From: Thermoleophilia bacterium
GTDB taxonomy: Bacteria; Actinomycetota; Thermoleophilia; Solirubrobacterales; 70-9
NCBI GenBank assembly: GCA_016650125.1
Contig: JAENWT010000021.1
Coordinates: 1-39,594 of the forward strand
Direction of reading: 5' to 3'
Length of the DNA stretch: 39,594 nucleotides
Under the pieces are notes generated by a model. The model had not been told where the DNA came from, did not search any database, and saw nothing but the letters and a program-made list of their open reading frames with translations. This document shows, one piece after another, positions 1 to 7,200 of this stretch; position 1 is the stretch's first letter; every line of letters begins with the position of its first letter. Both the position numbers and the translations under genes were made by a program.

Positions 1-365
1 AGCACGCGAACGGCGACCGACTCGGCCGCCTCGCCCAGCAACTCGCGCAGCAACACGGGCGGCTCGTCGCGGACGAGCGCGAAGCCCGGCGTGATGGACC
101 ACCCCGCGATCAGCACGCTGCGCCGGGCACAGCGGATCGCCTGTTCGAGCGCCGGGAAGTAGGCCGCGCCCTCGATCAGCACGTCGAGCGCGTTGCCCGC
201 CCGCGGCGGCGGATCCCCCGCGGCCCACAGGCGCCCGTCGTCCGGCGGCGTGCGCTGCGCGGAGCGCCCGAGCTTGCCCAGTCGGCGGGCATGGTGATCG
301 TTCGTCAAGCGCTCGATCGCGTTTCCCGCGATGCGGTCGGCCACTCGAAGGGCATTCACCGGCAT
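1..365 (-). CDS. Phospholipase D-family protein, N-terminal part (runs off the window)
   Basis: The gene reads leftwards from an ATG at 363-365 and is open to the edge of the window, giving 121 residues. After a polar leader, residues about 60-120 contain the block VLIEGAAYFPALEQAI followed by RRSVLIAGWSI and a later ALVRDEP. This is the conserved opening of bacterial phospholipase D/cardiolipin synthase-like proteins, where two HKD phosphodiesterase motifs normally follow; those lie outside the window. A TATAGT box ends about 10 bases before the ATG, so the message may be leaderless. A remnant of the C-terminus of a similar gene lies directly upstream at 415-636. The family hydrolyses or transfers phosphatidyl groups at the membrane; the specific substrate cannot be told from this fragment. 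Confidence 0.7.
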   Translation of the reverse strand, partial: MPVNALRVADRIAGNAIERLTNDHHARRLGKLGRSAQRTPPDDGRLWAAGDPPPRAGNALDVLIEGAAYFPALEQAIRCARRSVLIAGWSITPGFALVRDEPPVLLRELLGEAAESVAVRV

Positions 366-414
366 CGCGCTCAGACTATACGCCGCCGAGGCGCCGCGGG
401 GGAAAGGCCGCCGC

Positions 415-636
415 TCAACCGTCTACTGGTTGCTCGTTCTCAAGCGGTAGTCGGACTGCTGGGCGCTGCCGCTCAAGGCCGCAGCATGGATGCTCAGCCC
501 ATAACTCAAGGCGAGTTTGGACCGCAAGGGCTGGGTCGCACGTGACGAGGCTCATCTCGGTGTCGTTGAACAACGAGCGCTCGTCGAGTTTGCCGAGCCA
601 ACGGTGAGCCAGAGATTTCTTCTCGCTGATGTGGCG
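415..636 (-). pseudogene. Remnant of phospholipase D-family C-terminus, frameshifted
   Basis: Reading leftwards, one frame gives LWLTVGSAN and then loses similarity. The next frame takes over with LDERSLFNDTEMSLVT, CDPALA and TRLELWAEH, ending at a TGA at 415-417. Together these match the end of phospholipase D/cardiolipin synthase-like proteins, which typically read GSANLNEHSLFNDTE and end near LWAEHL. The switch occurs at about 587-590, where one C appears to be missing from what would have been AAC CTC GAC. No intact upstream half is visible: the CsbD-like gene begins immediately beyond it. I read this as the decayed tail of a second copy related to the gene at 1-365. Confidence 0.6.
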
Positions 637-637
637 G

Positions 638-802
638 CTACTTGGCCCTTCTGTGCTTGCCCCTAAGCTTGTCGACAGCGCCCTTGACCGAGCCTTTTGC
701 CTGATCGGCGCGCCCCTTGTTCTTGAGGCTTCTGTCGCCGGTCAGTGCCCCGGCAGCTTCCTTCGCGCGGCCCTTCGCCTTATCTGCGTTCTTGCCAGTC
801 AT
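638..802 (-). CDS. CsbD family small stress protein
   Basis: This 54-residue gene is preceded by an excellent ribosome binding site, AAGGAGGT, ending about 8 bases before the ATG. The product is very rich in Lys, Ala and Gly and contains the repeated CsbD pattern: KAKGRAKEAAGALTGD near residues 8-23, then KNKGRADQAKGSVKGAVDKL at 27-46. CsbD proteins are small, soluble and often induced by general stress; their molecular function is not established. The 3' end touches the phospholipase D remnant. No close partner gene is apparent. Confidence 0.85.
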   Translation of the reverse strand: MTGKNADKAKGRAKEAAGALTGDRSLKNKGRADQAKGSVKGAVDKLRGKHRRAK

Positions 803-975
803 CTAGTGAGACCTCCTTACGCGGTAGCCGGCATCTGTCCCGGGGTATCCATGATGCGCCTTCCCGTCGGGACCCGTGCCTGACTGATCCTACGCGCACA
901 CCGCTGCCCGCCACGACCAGAGCCCCGGGTGCGGGATGCGGGTTCAAACGAGGCACGCGTGGTTGCCCACTTCAA

Positions 976-1064
976 CGGAGGGGGAGGGATTCGAACCCTC
1001 GAGACGCCTTTTGACGCCTGCTGGTTTTCAAGACCAGTGCATTCAACCGCTCTGCCACCCCTCC
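976..1064 (-). tRNA. tRNA-Ser (anticodon TGA)
   Basis: Reading leftwards, a GGAGGGG acceptor arm pairs with CCCCTCC and is followed by a G discriminator at 976. The anticodon arm ctggt-cttgaaa-accag carries TGA. The long variable arm (aggcgtcaaaaggcgtct) and the GGTTCGAATCC T arm identify a class II serine tRNA. The 3' CCA is not encoded. Confidence 0.95.
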
Positions 1065-1156
1065 GGGTGTCGGCTTCTTTTGAAACGTTAGCCAGAGCGG
1101 CTTAAGTCTTACACGGCGAACGTAGGCAGGCCCGGCCGTGGTGTCAGGATGGGTTC

Positions 1157-2329
1157 GTGCGTCGTCTGCTCTTCCTTGCCTGTGCGGTCGTCTTTCTTGA
1201 CGTCACGTTCTTTGCGGTCCTGACTCCGCTGCTGCCTTCCTACCAAAGCGACCTCGGGGTCGGCGACGGAGCGGCCGGGTTGCTTTCGGCCAGCTACGCG
1301 GCCGGAACCCTGGTCATGGCCCTGCCGGCGGGGTGGCTGGCCGCCCGGGTCGGACCCCGCCGCACCCTGATCGCCGGCCTCGTCGGAATCGGCGTCTTCA
1401 GCCCGCTGTTCGGCTTTGCGGAGCACCTGGTCCTGCTCGATGCCAGCCGATTCCTTCAGGGTGCCTCCGGCGCCCTCATGTGGGCAGGCGCTCTCAGCTG
1501 GGTCGTCTCGGCGGCACCCCGCGAACAGCGTGGGCAGGTACTCGGCACGGTGATCAGTGCCGCGGTCGTGGGTGAGCTGCTGGGCTCTCCGCTCGGGGCG
1601 ATCGCGCATGAGGTCGGTACCGAGATCGTCTTCAGTTCGGTCACCTTCTTCGCGATCGGATTGATGGCACTCGCCCTGACGATTCCGCAGGTGGCCGAGG
1701 TCGATGGCCAGCCGGTCCGCGAGGCGATCGCCGCCTTCCGCGGATCGAACGTGCTGCGCGGCATGGTCATGCTGGCCGGTCCTTCGGTGGCTTTTGGATT
1801 GATGGTCGTCGTGGCCCCCCTTCGCATGGACGACCTCGGCGCCTCTCCTTTCCTGATCGCCGCCGCCTTCGCCTCGGGATCGGTGATCGAAGCGATCGCG
1901 GGGCCGCTGATCGGCCGCTACAGCGACCGGGTCGGACGGACCGCTCCGTTCCTTTTCGGCATCGAGGTGATCATCGCCGGCGTAATTGCGATGGGAGTCT
2001 TCAACGTGCTCTGGGTCCAGGCGGCGGCCGTCGTCGCGGTCGCTTTCGGGGCGGGACTCTCGTTCACCCCCGCCAGCACCCTGGTCACCGACGCCGCGAC
2101 CTCGGCCGGCATCAACCAGGGTTACGCGTCGGGCGCTTCCGAGGTGGCCTGGGGCGGCGGCCATATGGTCGGCTCGGCCGGCGCCGGCCTGCTTGCCGGG
2201 CTCTCGGGGTACCTGTTGCCGTCGCTGCTGGTCGCGTTACTGCTTGTCGGCGTGACCGCGGTCGCCCGCCGGACCATCCAGACCCTGCCGACCGAATCGC
2301 TGGCGCCGGCGGCGGAGGAATTCAAATGA
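1157..2329 (+). CDS. MFS transporter
   Basis: This 390-residue protein is strongly hydrophobic, with about twelve membrane segments, typical of the major facilitator superfamily. The segment after helix 2 contains the loop motif LAARVGPRRT at about residues 62-71, close to the MFS signature G-x-x-x-D-R-x-G-R-R; a second version, GRYSDRVGRT, occurs near residue 253. The GTG at 1157 is chosen because AGGA lies just upstream and the hydrophobic N-terminus starts at once. The stop overlaps the start of the sugar-lactone oxidase gene by four bases (ATGA), so the two are probably translationally coupled. A role in moving a sugar acid or lactone is inferred from that partner only; an efflux role is equally possible. 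Confidence 0.85.
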   Translation: MRRLLFLACAVVFLDVTFFAVLTPLLPSYQSDLGVGDGAAGLLSASYAAGTLVMALPAGWLAARVGPRRTLIAGLVGIGVFSPLFGFAEHLVLLDASRFLQGASGALMWAGALSWVVSAAPREQRGQVLGTVISAAVVGELLGSPLGAIAHEVGTEIVFSSVTFFAIGLMALALTIPQVAEVDGQPVREAIAAFRGSNVLRGMVMLAGPSVAFGLMVVVAPLRMDDLGASPFLIAAAFASGSVIEAIAGPLIGRYSDRVGRTAPFLFGIEVIIAGVIAMGVFNVLWVQAAAVVAVAFGAGLSFTPASTLVTDAATSAGINQGYASGASEVAWGGGHMVGSAGAGLLAGLSGYLLPSLLVALLLVGVTAVARRTIQTLPTESLAPAAEEFK

Positions 2330-3636
2330 AACGGGCCGCCGGCAACACCTGGTCGAACTGGGCGGGCGAGCAGACCTGTCACCCGAACCTGATCCTCCGG
2401 CCCTCCGGCCTCGGCGAACTGACCGAGGTCGTGACCGAAGCGGCGGCACGGGGCGGCCAGGTCACAGTTGCGGCCTCGGGCCACTCCTTCACCGGCGCGG
2501 CCCTGACCGATGACGTGATGATCGACGTCGACAACTTCAGCGGCGTGATCGAGGCTGACCGCGCTTCCGGCCTGGTCAAGGTCGGGGGTGGCACGATCCT
2601 CGCCGACCTCAACCGCGAGCTCGACGGCCTCGGGCTGGCGATGCCGAACCTCGGTGACATCGACACGCAGACGATCAGCGGCGCGATCTCCACCGGCACC
2701 CACGGCACCGGGGCGGAACTGCCGAACATTTCGGCGCAGGTGGTCGCGATCGACCTGCTCACCGCCGATGGGCAGCTCCATCATCTGACCGAAGAGGACA
2801 CACCGAAGAAGCTGCGGGCGGCGCGGATCGCGATCGGCTCGCTCGGCGTGATCACCGCGGTCACGCTGAAGACGGTGCCCGCCTTCAACCTCCACCGGAT
2901 TGACAGCCCGATGCCCCTCGACGACCTGCTGTCGAACTTCCACGAGCTGGCCGCTGACAACACCCACTTCGAATTCTTCCTCTTTTCGTATACCCGGAAG
3001 GCCCTGACCATCCGCCGCAACCGGACCTCACGTCCGGCGGCGCCACGGAGCAGGTTCGAGAGCTACCTCAGCGACGTCGTGCTCGAGAACGGCATCGGCG
3101 ACATCGCCCTGCGCTGGAGCGGCCGGGTCCCGGCTTCGATCCCCAGGATCGCCCGGTTTTCGACCTTTGCCATGAACCAGGCCGAGCGCGTCGACGTCTC
3201 CCACCGCGTCTTCGCCAACTGCCGGACGATCCGCTTCAACGAGATGGAATACGCGCTGCCGCTGGAGGTCGCGCCGGAGGCCGTCAGTCGAGTACTCGAC
3301 CTGATCGAAACGCAGCGCTTCCCGATGGGCATGCCGATCGAATGCCGCGTGGTCGCCGGCGACGACGCGCTGCTCAGCCCGGCTTACGAACGGCCGAGCA
3401 CCTACATCGCCGTCCACCAGTACCGCGGCATGGAATGGCGGCCGTATTTCGAGGCGATCGAGGAGATCTTCGATTCCTACGGCGGACGCCCGCACTGGGG
3501 CAAGCGCAACACGCAGACGGCGGAGACGCTCGCCCCGCGTTATCCCGAGTGGGACCGGTTTCAGAAAGTGCGACAGAAGTTCGACCCCGATCACGTATTC
3601 AGCAACGAATACGTAAAAAAGGTCCTCGGCAGCTGA
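2326..3636 (+). CDS. FAD-linked D-arabinono-1,4-lactone oxidase-like protein
   Basis: This 436-residue protein belongs to the vanillyl-alcohol oxidase flavoprotein family. The N-terminal FAD-binding half contains VTVAASGHSFTG (residues about 45-56), whose His is the usual site of covalent FAD attachment. It continues with VKVGGGTILADLN and AISTGTHGTG, which line the FAD pocket. The C-terminal lactone oxidase domain ends with GRPHWGK and a FDPDHVFSNEY tail, as in L-gulono- and D-arabinono-lactone oxidases. These enzymes oxidise aldonolactones with oxygen or another acceptor. The gene overlaps the preceding MFS gene by four bases. Length and key residues look intact; the exact lactone or alditol substrate is unknown. 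Confidence 0.85.
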   Translation: MKRAAGNTWSNWAGEQTCHPNLILRPSGLGELTEVVTEAAARGGQVTVAASGHSFTGAALTDDVMIDVDNFSGVIEADRASGLVKVGGGTILADLNRELDGLGLAMPNLGDIDTQTISGAISTGTHGTGAELPNISAQVVAIDLLTADGQLHHLTEEDTPKKLRAARIAIGSLGVITAVTLKTVPAFNLHRIDSPMPLDDLLSNFHELAADNTHFEFFLFSYTRKALTIRRNRTSRPAAPRSRFESYLSDVVLENGIGDIALRWSGRVPASIPRIARFSTFAMNQAERVDVSHRVFANCRTIRFNEMEYALPLEVAPEAVSRVLDLIETQRFPMGMPIECRVVAGDDALLSPAYERPSTYIAVHQYRGMEWRPYFEAIEEIFDSYGGRPHWGKRNTQTAETLAPRYPEWDRFQKVRQKFDPDHVFSNEYVKKVLGS

Positions 3637-3674
3637 GGTCCTCGGCCCCCGAGGCCCTCGACACCCGACTATCT

Positions 3675-3863
3675 CTGGCCGCGGTTTCCGGGGCTATGGA
3701 TAGGAAACCGTTGCCAGAAGCTGAGGGGTCTGGCCTGGAGTCACTCTGGCCGCGGTTTCCGGGGCTATGGATAGGAAACCGTTGCCAGAAGCTGAGGGGG
3801 TCTGGCCTGGAGTCATTCTGGCCGCGGTTTCCGGGGCTATGGATAGGAAACCGTTGCCAGAAG
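3675..3863 (+). repeat. Three tandem hairpin-forming repeats (71-72 bp period)
   Basis: Units start at 3675, 3746 and 3818; the last is cut to 46 bases. Each begins with an imperfect palindrome: CTGGCCGCGGTTTCC, a 13-base loop, then GGAAACCGTTGCCAG. This is a 15-bp stem with two mismatches. The spacers between stems (about gctgaggggtctggcctggagtca) are also repeated. The block lies 38 bases after the lactone oxidase gene and reads as intergenic. It resembles clustered extragenic palindromes and could act in transcript ending or RNA stability. Confidence 0.85.
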
Positions 3864-3914
3864 GGTTTCTTCGGCGGAGTTTGGCGATCTCGGCCGGATA
3901 GCGGGGTCAATCAG

Positions 3915-3978
3915 GATCGCCAGCCTTGTGGATCGCCAGCCTTGTGGATTGCCAGCCTTGTGGATCGCCAGCCTTGGG
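3915..3978 (+). repeat. Four tandem 16-bp repeats
   Basis: The unit gatcgccagccttgtg occurs four times head to tail. Unit 3 has one change (gatt) and unit 4 ends in ggg. The array lies between the hairpin repeats and the efflux-operon operator. There are no spacers, so it is a minisatellite-like array and not a CRISPR. Confidence 0.9.
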
Positions 3979-4022
3979 GTTGGTGGCCGACGATCGGAAC
4001 TTGTGTGATGCGTCTCACGGTC

Positions 4023-4072
4023 AAACGGACCCATCAGTCCGTTTAATTGTTATTATCCGGACTCATGAGTCC
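4023..4072 (+). promoter_or_regulatory. Twin GGAC-N6-GTCC operators and promoter of the MFS/TetR operon
   Basis: Two perfect palindromes share the half-site GGAC-N6-GTCC. The first has 8-bp arms, AAACGGAC and GTCCGTTT (4023-4030 and 4037-4044). The second is GGACTCATGAGTCC (4059-4072) and contains the ATG at 4065. Their centres are 32 bp apart, about three helical turns. A TATTAT box (4051-4056) lies between them, nine bases before the ATG. The arrangement is what one expects for a TetR-family repressor blocking a leaderless transcript; the TetR gene is the second gene of this operon. Confidence 0.65.
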
Positions 4073-5525
4073 ACTTATTTCAGATCGCCCCAAACCGATG
4101 CGCACTCTCGCCATCCTCGGACTTGCCGCGCTTTCATTCGCCCTCGCCCAGACCACCCTGATCCCCGCCCTCGCCGAGCTGGCCGTCGAATTCGACACCA
4201 ACGCCAGCGGCATCGCCTGGATCCTCACCGGATACCTGATCTCCGCCGCCGTCTTCACCCCGATCTTCGGGCGACTCGGCGACATGTTCGGCAAACGTCG
4301 CATGCTCGTCCTCGCGCTCGCCATCTTTGCCGCCGGCTCCGTTGTCTCGGCCCTCGGAAGTTCCGTCCAGGCGATCGTTGCCGGCCGGATCCTCCAAGGC
4401 GTCGGCGGTGGAATCTTCCCCCTCTGCTTCGGCATCATCCGGGACGAGTTCCCGAAGGAGAGGGTCTCCGCTTCGATCGGCCTGATCTCGGCCACGGCCG
4501 GCATCGGCGGCGGGCTCGGGCTCGTCTTCGGAGGTTTGATCCTCGACAACACCTCCTACCACTGGATCTTCTGGATGGGCGCGGCCATGGCCGTGATCGC
4601 AGCCGTCGCCGCCCACTTCCTGGTGCCGGAATCGCCGAACCGCACCCCGGCCCGGATCGACTACCGCGGCGCCATAGTGCTGGCGGTCGGCCTGATCCTG
4701 CCGATGTACGCGATCTCGGAAGCCAACAACTGGGGCTGGGCCAGCGGCAGGACGATCGGCCTCTCGCTGGTCGGCGTCGCGATCCTCACCTTCTGGATCT
4801 GGCTCGAGCGCCGGACCAAGGACCCGCTGGCCGAGGTCAGCCTGATGAAGAGCCCTCCGGTGCTGATGACCAACATCGCGACGCTGTTCATCGGCTTCGG
4901 CATGTTCGGCTCGTTCGTCCTGATCCCCCAGCTGGTCGAATCTCCGACTTCCACCGGTTTCGGCTTCGGCTACTCGGCAACCCAGGCCGGCTTCGTCATG
5001 CTGCCCGCTGCCCTGATGATGCTGGTCGCCGGACCCCTGTCCGGAATCGTCGGCTCCCGGATCGGCAACAAGTACCCGTTGGCGATCGGCGGGATGCTCG
5101 CCGGGACGGGACTTGTCGGGATCGGCCTCATGCACGAGACCGTGCTCCCGATCGTCCTCTGGAACATGGTCTCGTCGATGGGCGTCGGACTCGCTTTCGC
5201 CGCGATGCCGAACCTGATCATGGAATCGGTGCCGATGAGCCGCACCGGAGAGGCGACCGGGTTCAACGCCCTGATCCGCTCGGTCGGCTCCTCGCTCGGT
5301 TCGCAGGTGGTCGCCTCGATCCTGACCGCGAGCATCGTGGTCGGGACCCAGTTGCCCACAGACGCCGCCTTCAAGACGGCCTTCATGGCCGCGGCCGGCG
5401 TGTCTATCCTTGCTGGAGTCATGGCGCTGCTGATCCCGAGCACGAGTCACGAGCACCAGTCGGTCGCCGACGAGATCGGCGCGGCTTCCCCGCTCGGCGA
5501 ACCCGCCTTCTCAGGTGAGCGATGA
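4065..5525 (+). CDS. MFS multidrug efflux transporter (DHA2/EmrB-QacA type)
   Basis: This membrane protein of about 486 residues is predicted to have 14 membrane segments, typical of the DHA2 drug:proton antiporters. It contains the loop motif GRLGDMFGKRRML near residues 69-81 and the helix-5 motif family pattern in ATAGIGGGLGLVFGG. I take the ATG at 4065 as the start because a TATTAT box is placed for a leaderless message there. A TTG at 4047 and an ATG at 4098 (MRTLAIL) are alternatives, and no candidate has a good ribosome binding site. The gene overlaps the downstream TetR gene by four bases. Export of a toxic compound sensed by that regulator is the likely role; the substrate is unknown. 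Confidence 0.85.
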   Translation: MSPLISDRPKPMRTLAILGLAALSFALAQTTLIPALAELAVEFDTNASGIAWILTGYLISAAVFTPIFGRLGDMFGKRRMLVLALAIFAAGSVVSALGSSVQAIVAGRILQGVGGGIFPLCFGIIRDEFPKERVSASIGLISATAGIGGGLGLVFGGLILDNTSYHWIFWMGAAMAVIAAVAAHFLVPESPNRTPARIDYRGAIVLAVGLILPMYAISEANNWGWASGRTIGLSLVGVAILTFWIWLERRTKDPLAEVSLMKSPPVLMTNIATLFIGFGMFGSFVLIPQLVESPTSTGFGFGYSATQAGFVMLPAALMMLVAGPLSGIVGSRIGNKYPLAIGGMLAGTGLVGIGLMHETVLPIVLWNMVSSMGVGLAFAAMPNLIMESVPMSRTGEATGFNALIRSVGSSLGSQVVASILTASIVVGTQLPTDAAFKTAFMAAAGVSILAGVMALLIPSTSHEHQSVADEIGAASPLGEPAFSGER

Positions 5526-6127
5526 CGCCGAAGACCGCCACATCCGAAACCGACGAGTCTGTCAGCGAGGCACCGCGCCGCGCCGATGCAGTCCGCAATC
5601 GGGAGCGCGTGATCAAGGCGGCCGAGGAAGTCTTCGGCGAGCACGGGATCGAAGCGGGCATTCCGGAGATTGCCGAGAAGGCCGGAGTCGGTAAAGGCAC
5701 CGTCTACCGGAACTTCGAGACCAAGGAAGACCTCGTCTCGGCGGTGCTCGCGACCCGGCTGGCCCGCTTCAATGACATGACCGTCGAGTCCATCGACAAG
5801 GACGATTCCTGGGAAGCGTTTCGCGATCTGTTGCGTGACGCCATCCGGGGGAAAATGCAGGACCGGAACTTCCTCATCGGCCTGAATCATCACGGCAAGA
5901 GCGAGCTGCTCGAATATGAACGGGAGCGCTCCAAGGTGCTGCTCGGTCAACTGATGGACAAGGCCATCGAGCAGGGCAAGATGAGAAAGGACGCGCAGGC
6001 GGAAGACGTGAGCGTGCTGTTCGGTGGAATCTGCCGGGTACTGAACGAGCAGGGGCAGGAAGATCCCAAGGTCTGGCTGCGTTACGCCGACCAGGTGATC
6101 GATGCCTTCCGCGTTCAGCCCGCCTGA
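5522..6127 (+). CDS. TetR family transcriptional regulator
   Basis: This 201-residue protein has the TetR DNA-binding domain at residues about 22-70. It starts RNRERVIKAAEEVFGEHG and continues with the helix-turn-helix IPEIAEKAGVGKGTVYRNF, then ETKEDLVSAVL. The C-terminal ligand domain is variable, as usual in the family. The ATG overlaps the end of the efflux gene (ATGA), so repressor and pump are made from one message. This fits autoregulated control through the two palindromes at 4023-4072. The ligand is not predictable. Confidence 0.9.
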   Translation: MTPKTATSETDESVSEAPRRADAVRNRERVIKAAEEVFGEHGIEAGIPEIAEKAGVGKGTVYRNFETKEDLVSAVLATRLARFNDMTVESIDKDDSWEAFRDLLRDAIRGKMQDRNFLIGLNHHGKSELLEYERERSKVLLGQLMDKAIEQGKMRKDAQAEDVSVLFGGICRVLNEQGQEDPKVWLRYADQVIDAFRVQPA

Positions 6128-6190
6128 TCGTTATTTTCCATCCTCCCGGGGGAGCGTTCCGGTGGATCGCCACCGCGCGAAAGGAGATTT

Positions 6191-6209
6191 TTCCCTTTCA
6201 CAAAGGGAA
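6191..6209 (+). terminator. Probable terminator after the TetR operon
   Basis: TTCCCTTT, loop CAC, AAAGGGAA forms an 8-bp perfect stem about 63 bases after the TetR stop. It is preceded by a T run and followed by ttgaaattt, so it is only weakly U-tailed. It also separates this operon from the next promoter. Confidence 0.45.
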
Positions 6210-6222
6210 TTGAAATTTATCC

Positions 6223-6272
6223 TTGCGTGACGTAGTCACATTCGCTAGCCTAATTGTGCCAAAGCGTTTTGG
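6223..6272 (+). promoter_or_regulatory. Promoter with LacI-type operator 1
   Basis: TTGCGT (6223-6228) and TAGCCT (6246-6251) are 17 bases apart, a good -35/-10 pair. The operator CCAAAGCGTTTTGG (6259-6272) starts at the expected transcription start, so a bound repressor would block initiation. It is 12 of 14 symmetric with a central CG, as in LacI/GalR-family sites. A second small palindrome, GTGAC-GTA-GTCAC (6227-6239), overlaps the spacer. The 14-mer tgccaaagcgtttt recurs exactly at 7147 and 16307. Confidence 0.7.
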
Positions 6273-6321
6273 TGAGCCTCAGCGTTAAACTTTTGGAAGT
6301 TCAAACTAGAGAATGTGAGCA

Positions 6322-7095
6322 ATGGCAGCCGAGTTTTGTGATCTAGCGCGCAGGGCGACCGAACTGGTCGAGGACGGCCAGGAACATGGGGTCGCGCTTC
6401 GCTCGGTCGGAGGCGTCGCCATCTGGGAACGCCTTCCGGAAGTACTCCGGACTCCGTACGAAGAGGTGCGTGCTCAGCCCAAGGATCTCGACCTGGTGAC
6501 GTTGAAGGGCACCACCTCGAACCAGATCAAGGCGATCTTCGTAGCGCGCGGTTATGTCCCGGACGAGAGGCTCATTGCCTGGCGCGGCGACGAGCGGCAC
6601 CAGTACTTCGAGCTCGATGAGAATGGTGAACCGATAGTCGACGTCGATGTCTTCCTCGGACTTCCGCCCGCCTGCCACACGTTCGACCTCCCGGACGAAG
6701 AGTTCACTGGAAGCGGCGTGGCCCTGTCGGCGACCGAACTGTTGCTCCAGAAGCTCCAGATCGTCGAAGCGACCGACAAGGACCTCACCGACATTGCCTT
6801 CCTCCTGCTGGCCAACCCGGCCAGCCTGAACGGTGCTGGAATCGATTCGTCGCGGATCACCGGCCTCCTCAGCCGCGACTGGGGATTCCACTACACGGCC
6901 ACGCGCAATCTCGAACGAGTTGACTCGATCCTCGACGAAAAGATGGAAGGAACTTCGCAGCAGGCAACGAGCGATCGTATTTCATCGCTGGCGGACGACA
7001 TCGAAATGACGCCGAAGTCGCGGAAATGGAAGATGCGATCCCGTCTGGGTACAAAAGTGTCCTGGTACGAAGAGGTTGAAGAACTGGACCGTTAG
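6322..7095 (+). CDS. Nucleotidyltransferase-fold protein (AbiEii-like), under LacI-type control
   Basis: This 257-residue soluble protein resembles the AbiEii/minor nucleotidyltransferase group. It has a GG motif in RSVGGVAIWERLP (residues about 27-39), a D-x-D pair in PKDLDLVTLKG (about 53-63) and a third acidic position in PIVDVDVFLG (about 103-112). A late segment, SATELLLQKLQIVEATDKDLTDIAFLL, matches the helix that follows the fold in these proteins. The ATG has only a weak GTGAGC upstream. The gene sits alone between two LacI-type operators, one before it and one after it, so it is probably co-controlled with the permease operon. No antitoxin-like partner is adjacent. Its target is unknown, and a toxin role is not supported by the context. 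Confidence 0.6.
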   Translation: MAAEFCDLARRATELVEDGQEHGVALRSVGGVAIWERLPEVLRTPYEEVRAQPKDLDLVTLKGTTSNQIKAIFVARGYVPDERLIAWRGDERHQYFELDENGEPIVDVDVFLGLPPACHTFDLPDEEFTGSGVALSATELLLQKLQIVEATDKDLTDIAFLLLANPASLNGAGIDSSRITGLLSRDWGFHYTATRNLERVDSILDEKMEGTSQQATSDRISSLADDIEMTPKSRKWKMRSRLGTKVSWYEEVEELDR

Positions 7096-7148
7096 TGGGA
7101 CGGGACCGATTCGGTTCCGGCGTGGTTGACGCTCTCGAAGGTCATCTG

Positions 7149-7162
7149 CCAAAGCGTTTTAA
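7149..7162 (+). promoter_or_regulatory. LacI-type operator 2, before the permease operon
   Basis: CCAAAGCGTTTTAA carries the same 12-base core as the sites at 6259 and 16309, but the right arm ends AA instead of GG. It lies 39 bases before the permease ATG. A TTGACG at 7126-7131 could be the -35, but no well-spaced -10 is obvious. The site is probably a somewhat weaker binding site. Confidence 0.65.
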
Positions 7163-7200
7163 CATAGGCCACACCTAGCGACATAATTGGAGGAGGAGAG

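Noticed and set aside
1109-2164. Long leftward frame opposite the MFS gene, and similar long frames at 4134-5456 and 20987-22387
   Set aside because: Arg/Asp/Gly-rich translations typical of antisense frames in GC-rich DNA; the plus-strand genes have clear families.
3599-3910. Leftward reading frame with a repeated peptide (FWQRFPIHSPGNRGQ)
   Set aside because: The peptide repeats only because the hairpin DNA repeats there; no ribosome binding site and no family match.
3915-3978. CRISPR array
   Set aside because: The 16-bp repeats have no spacers and no cas genes are nearby.
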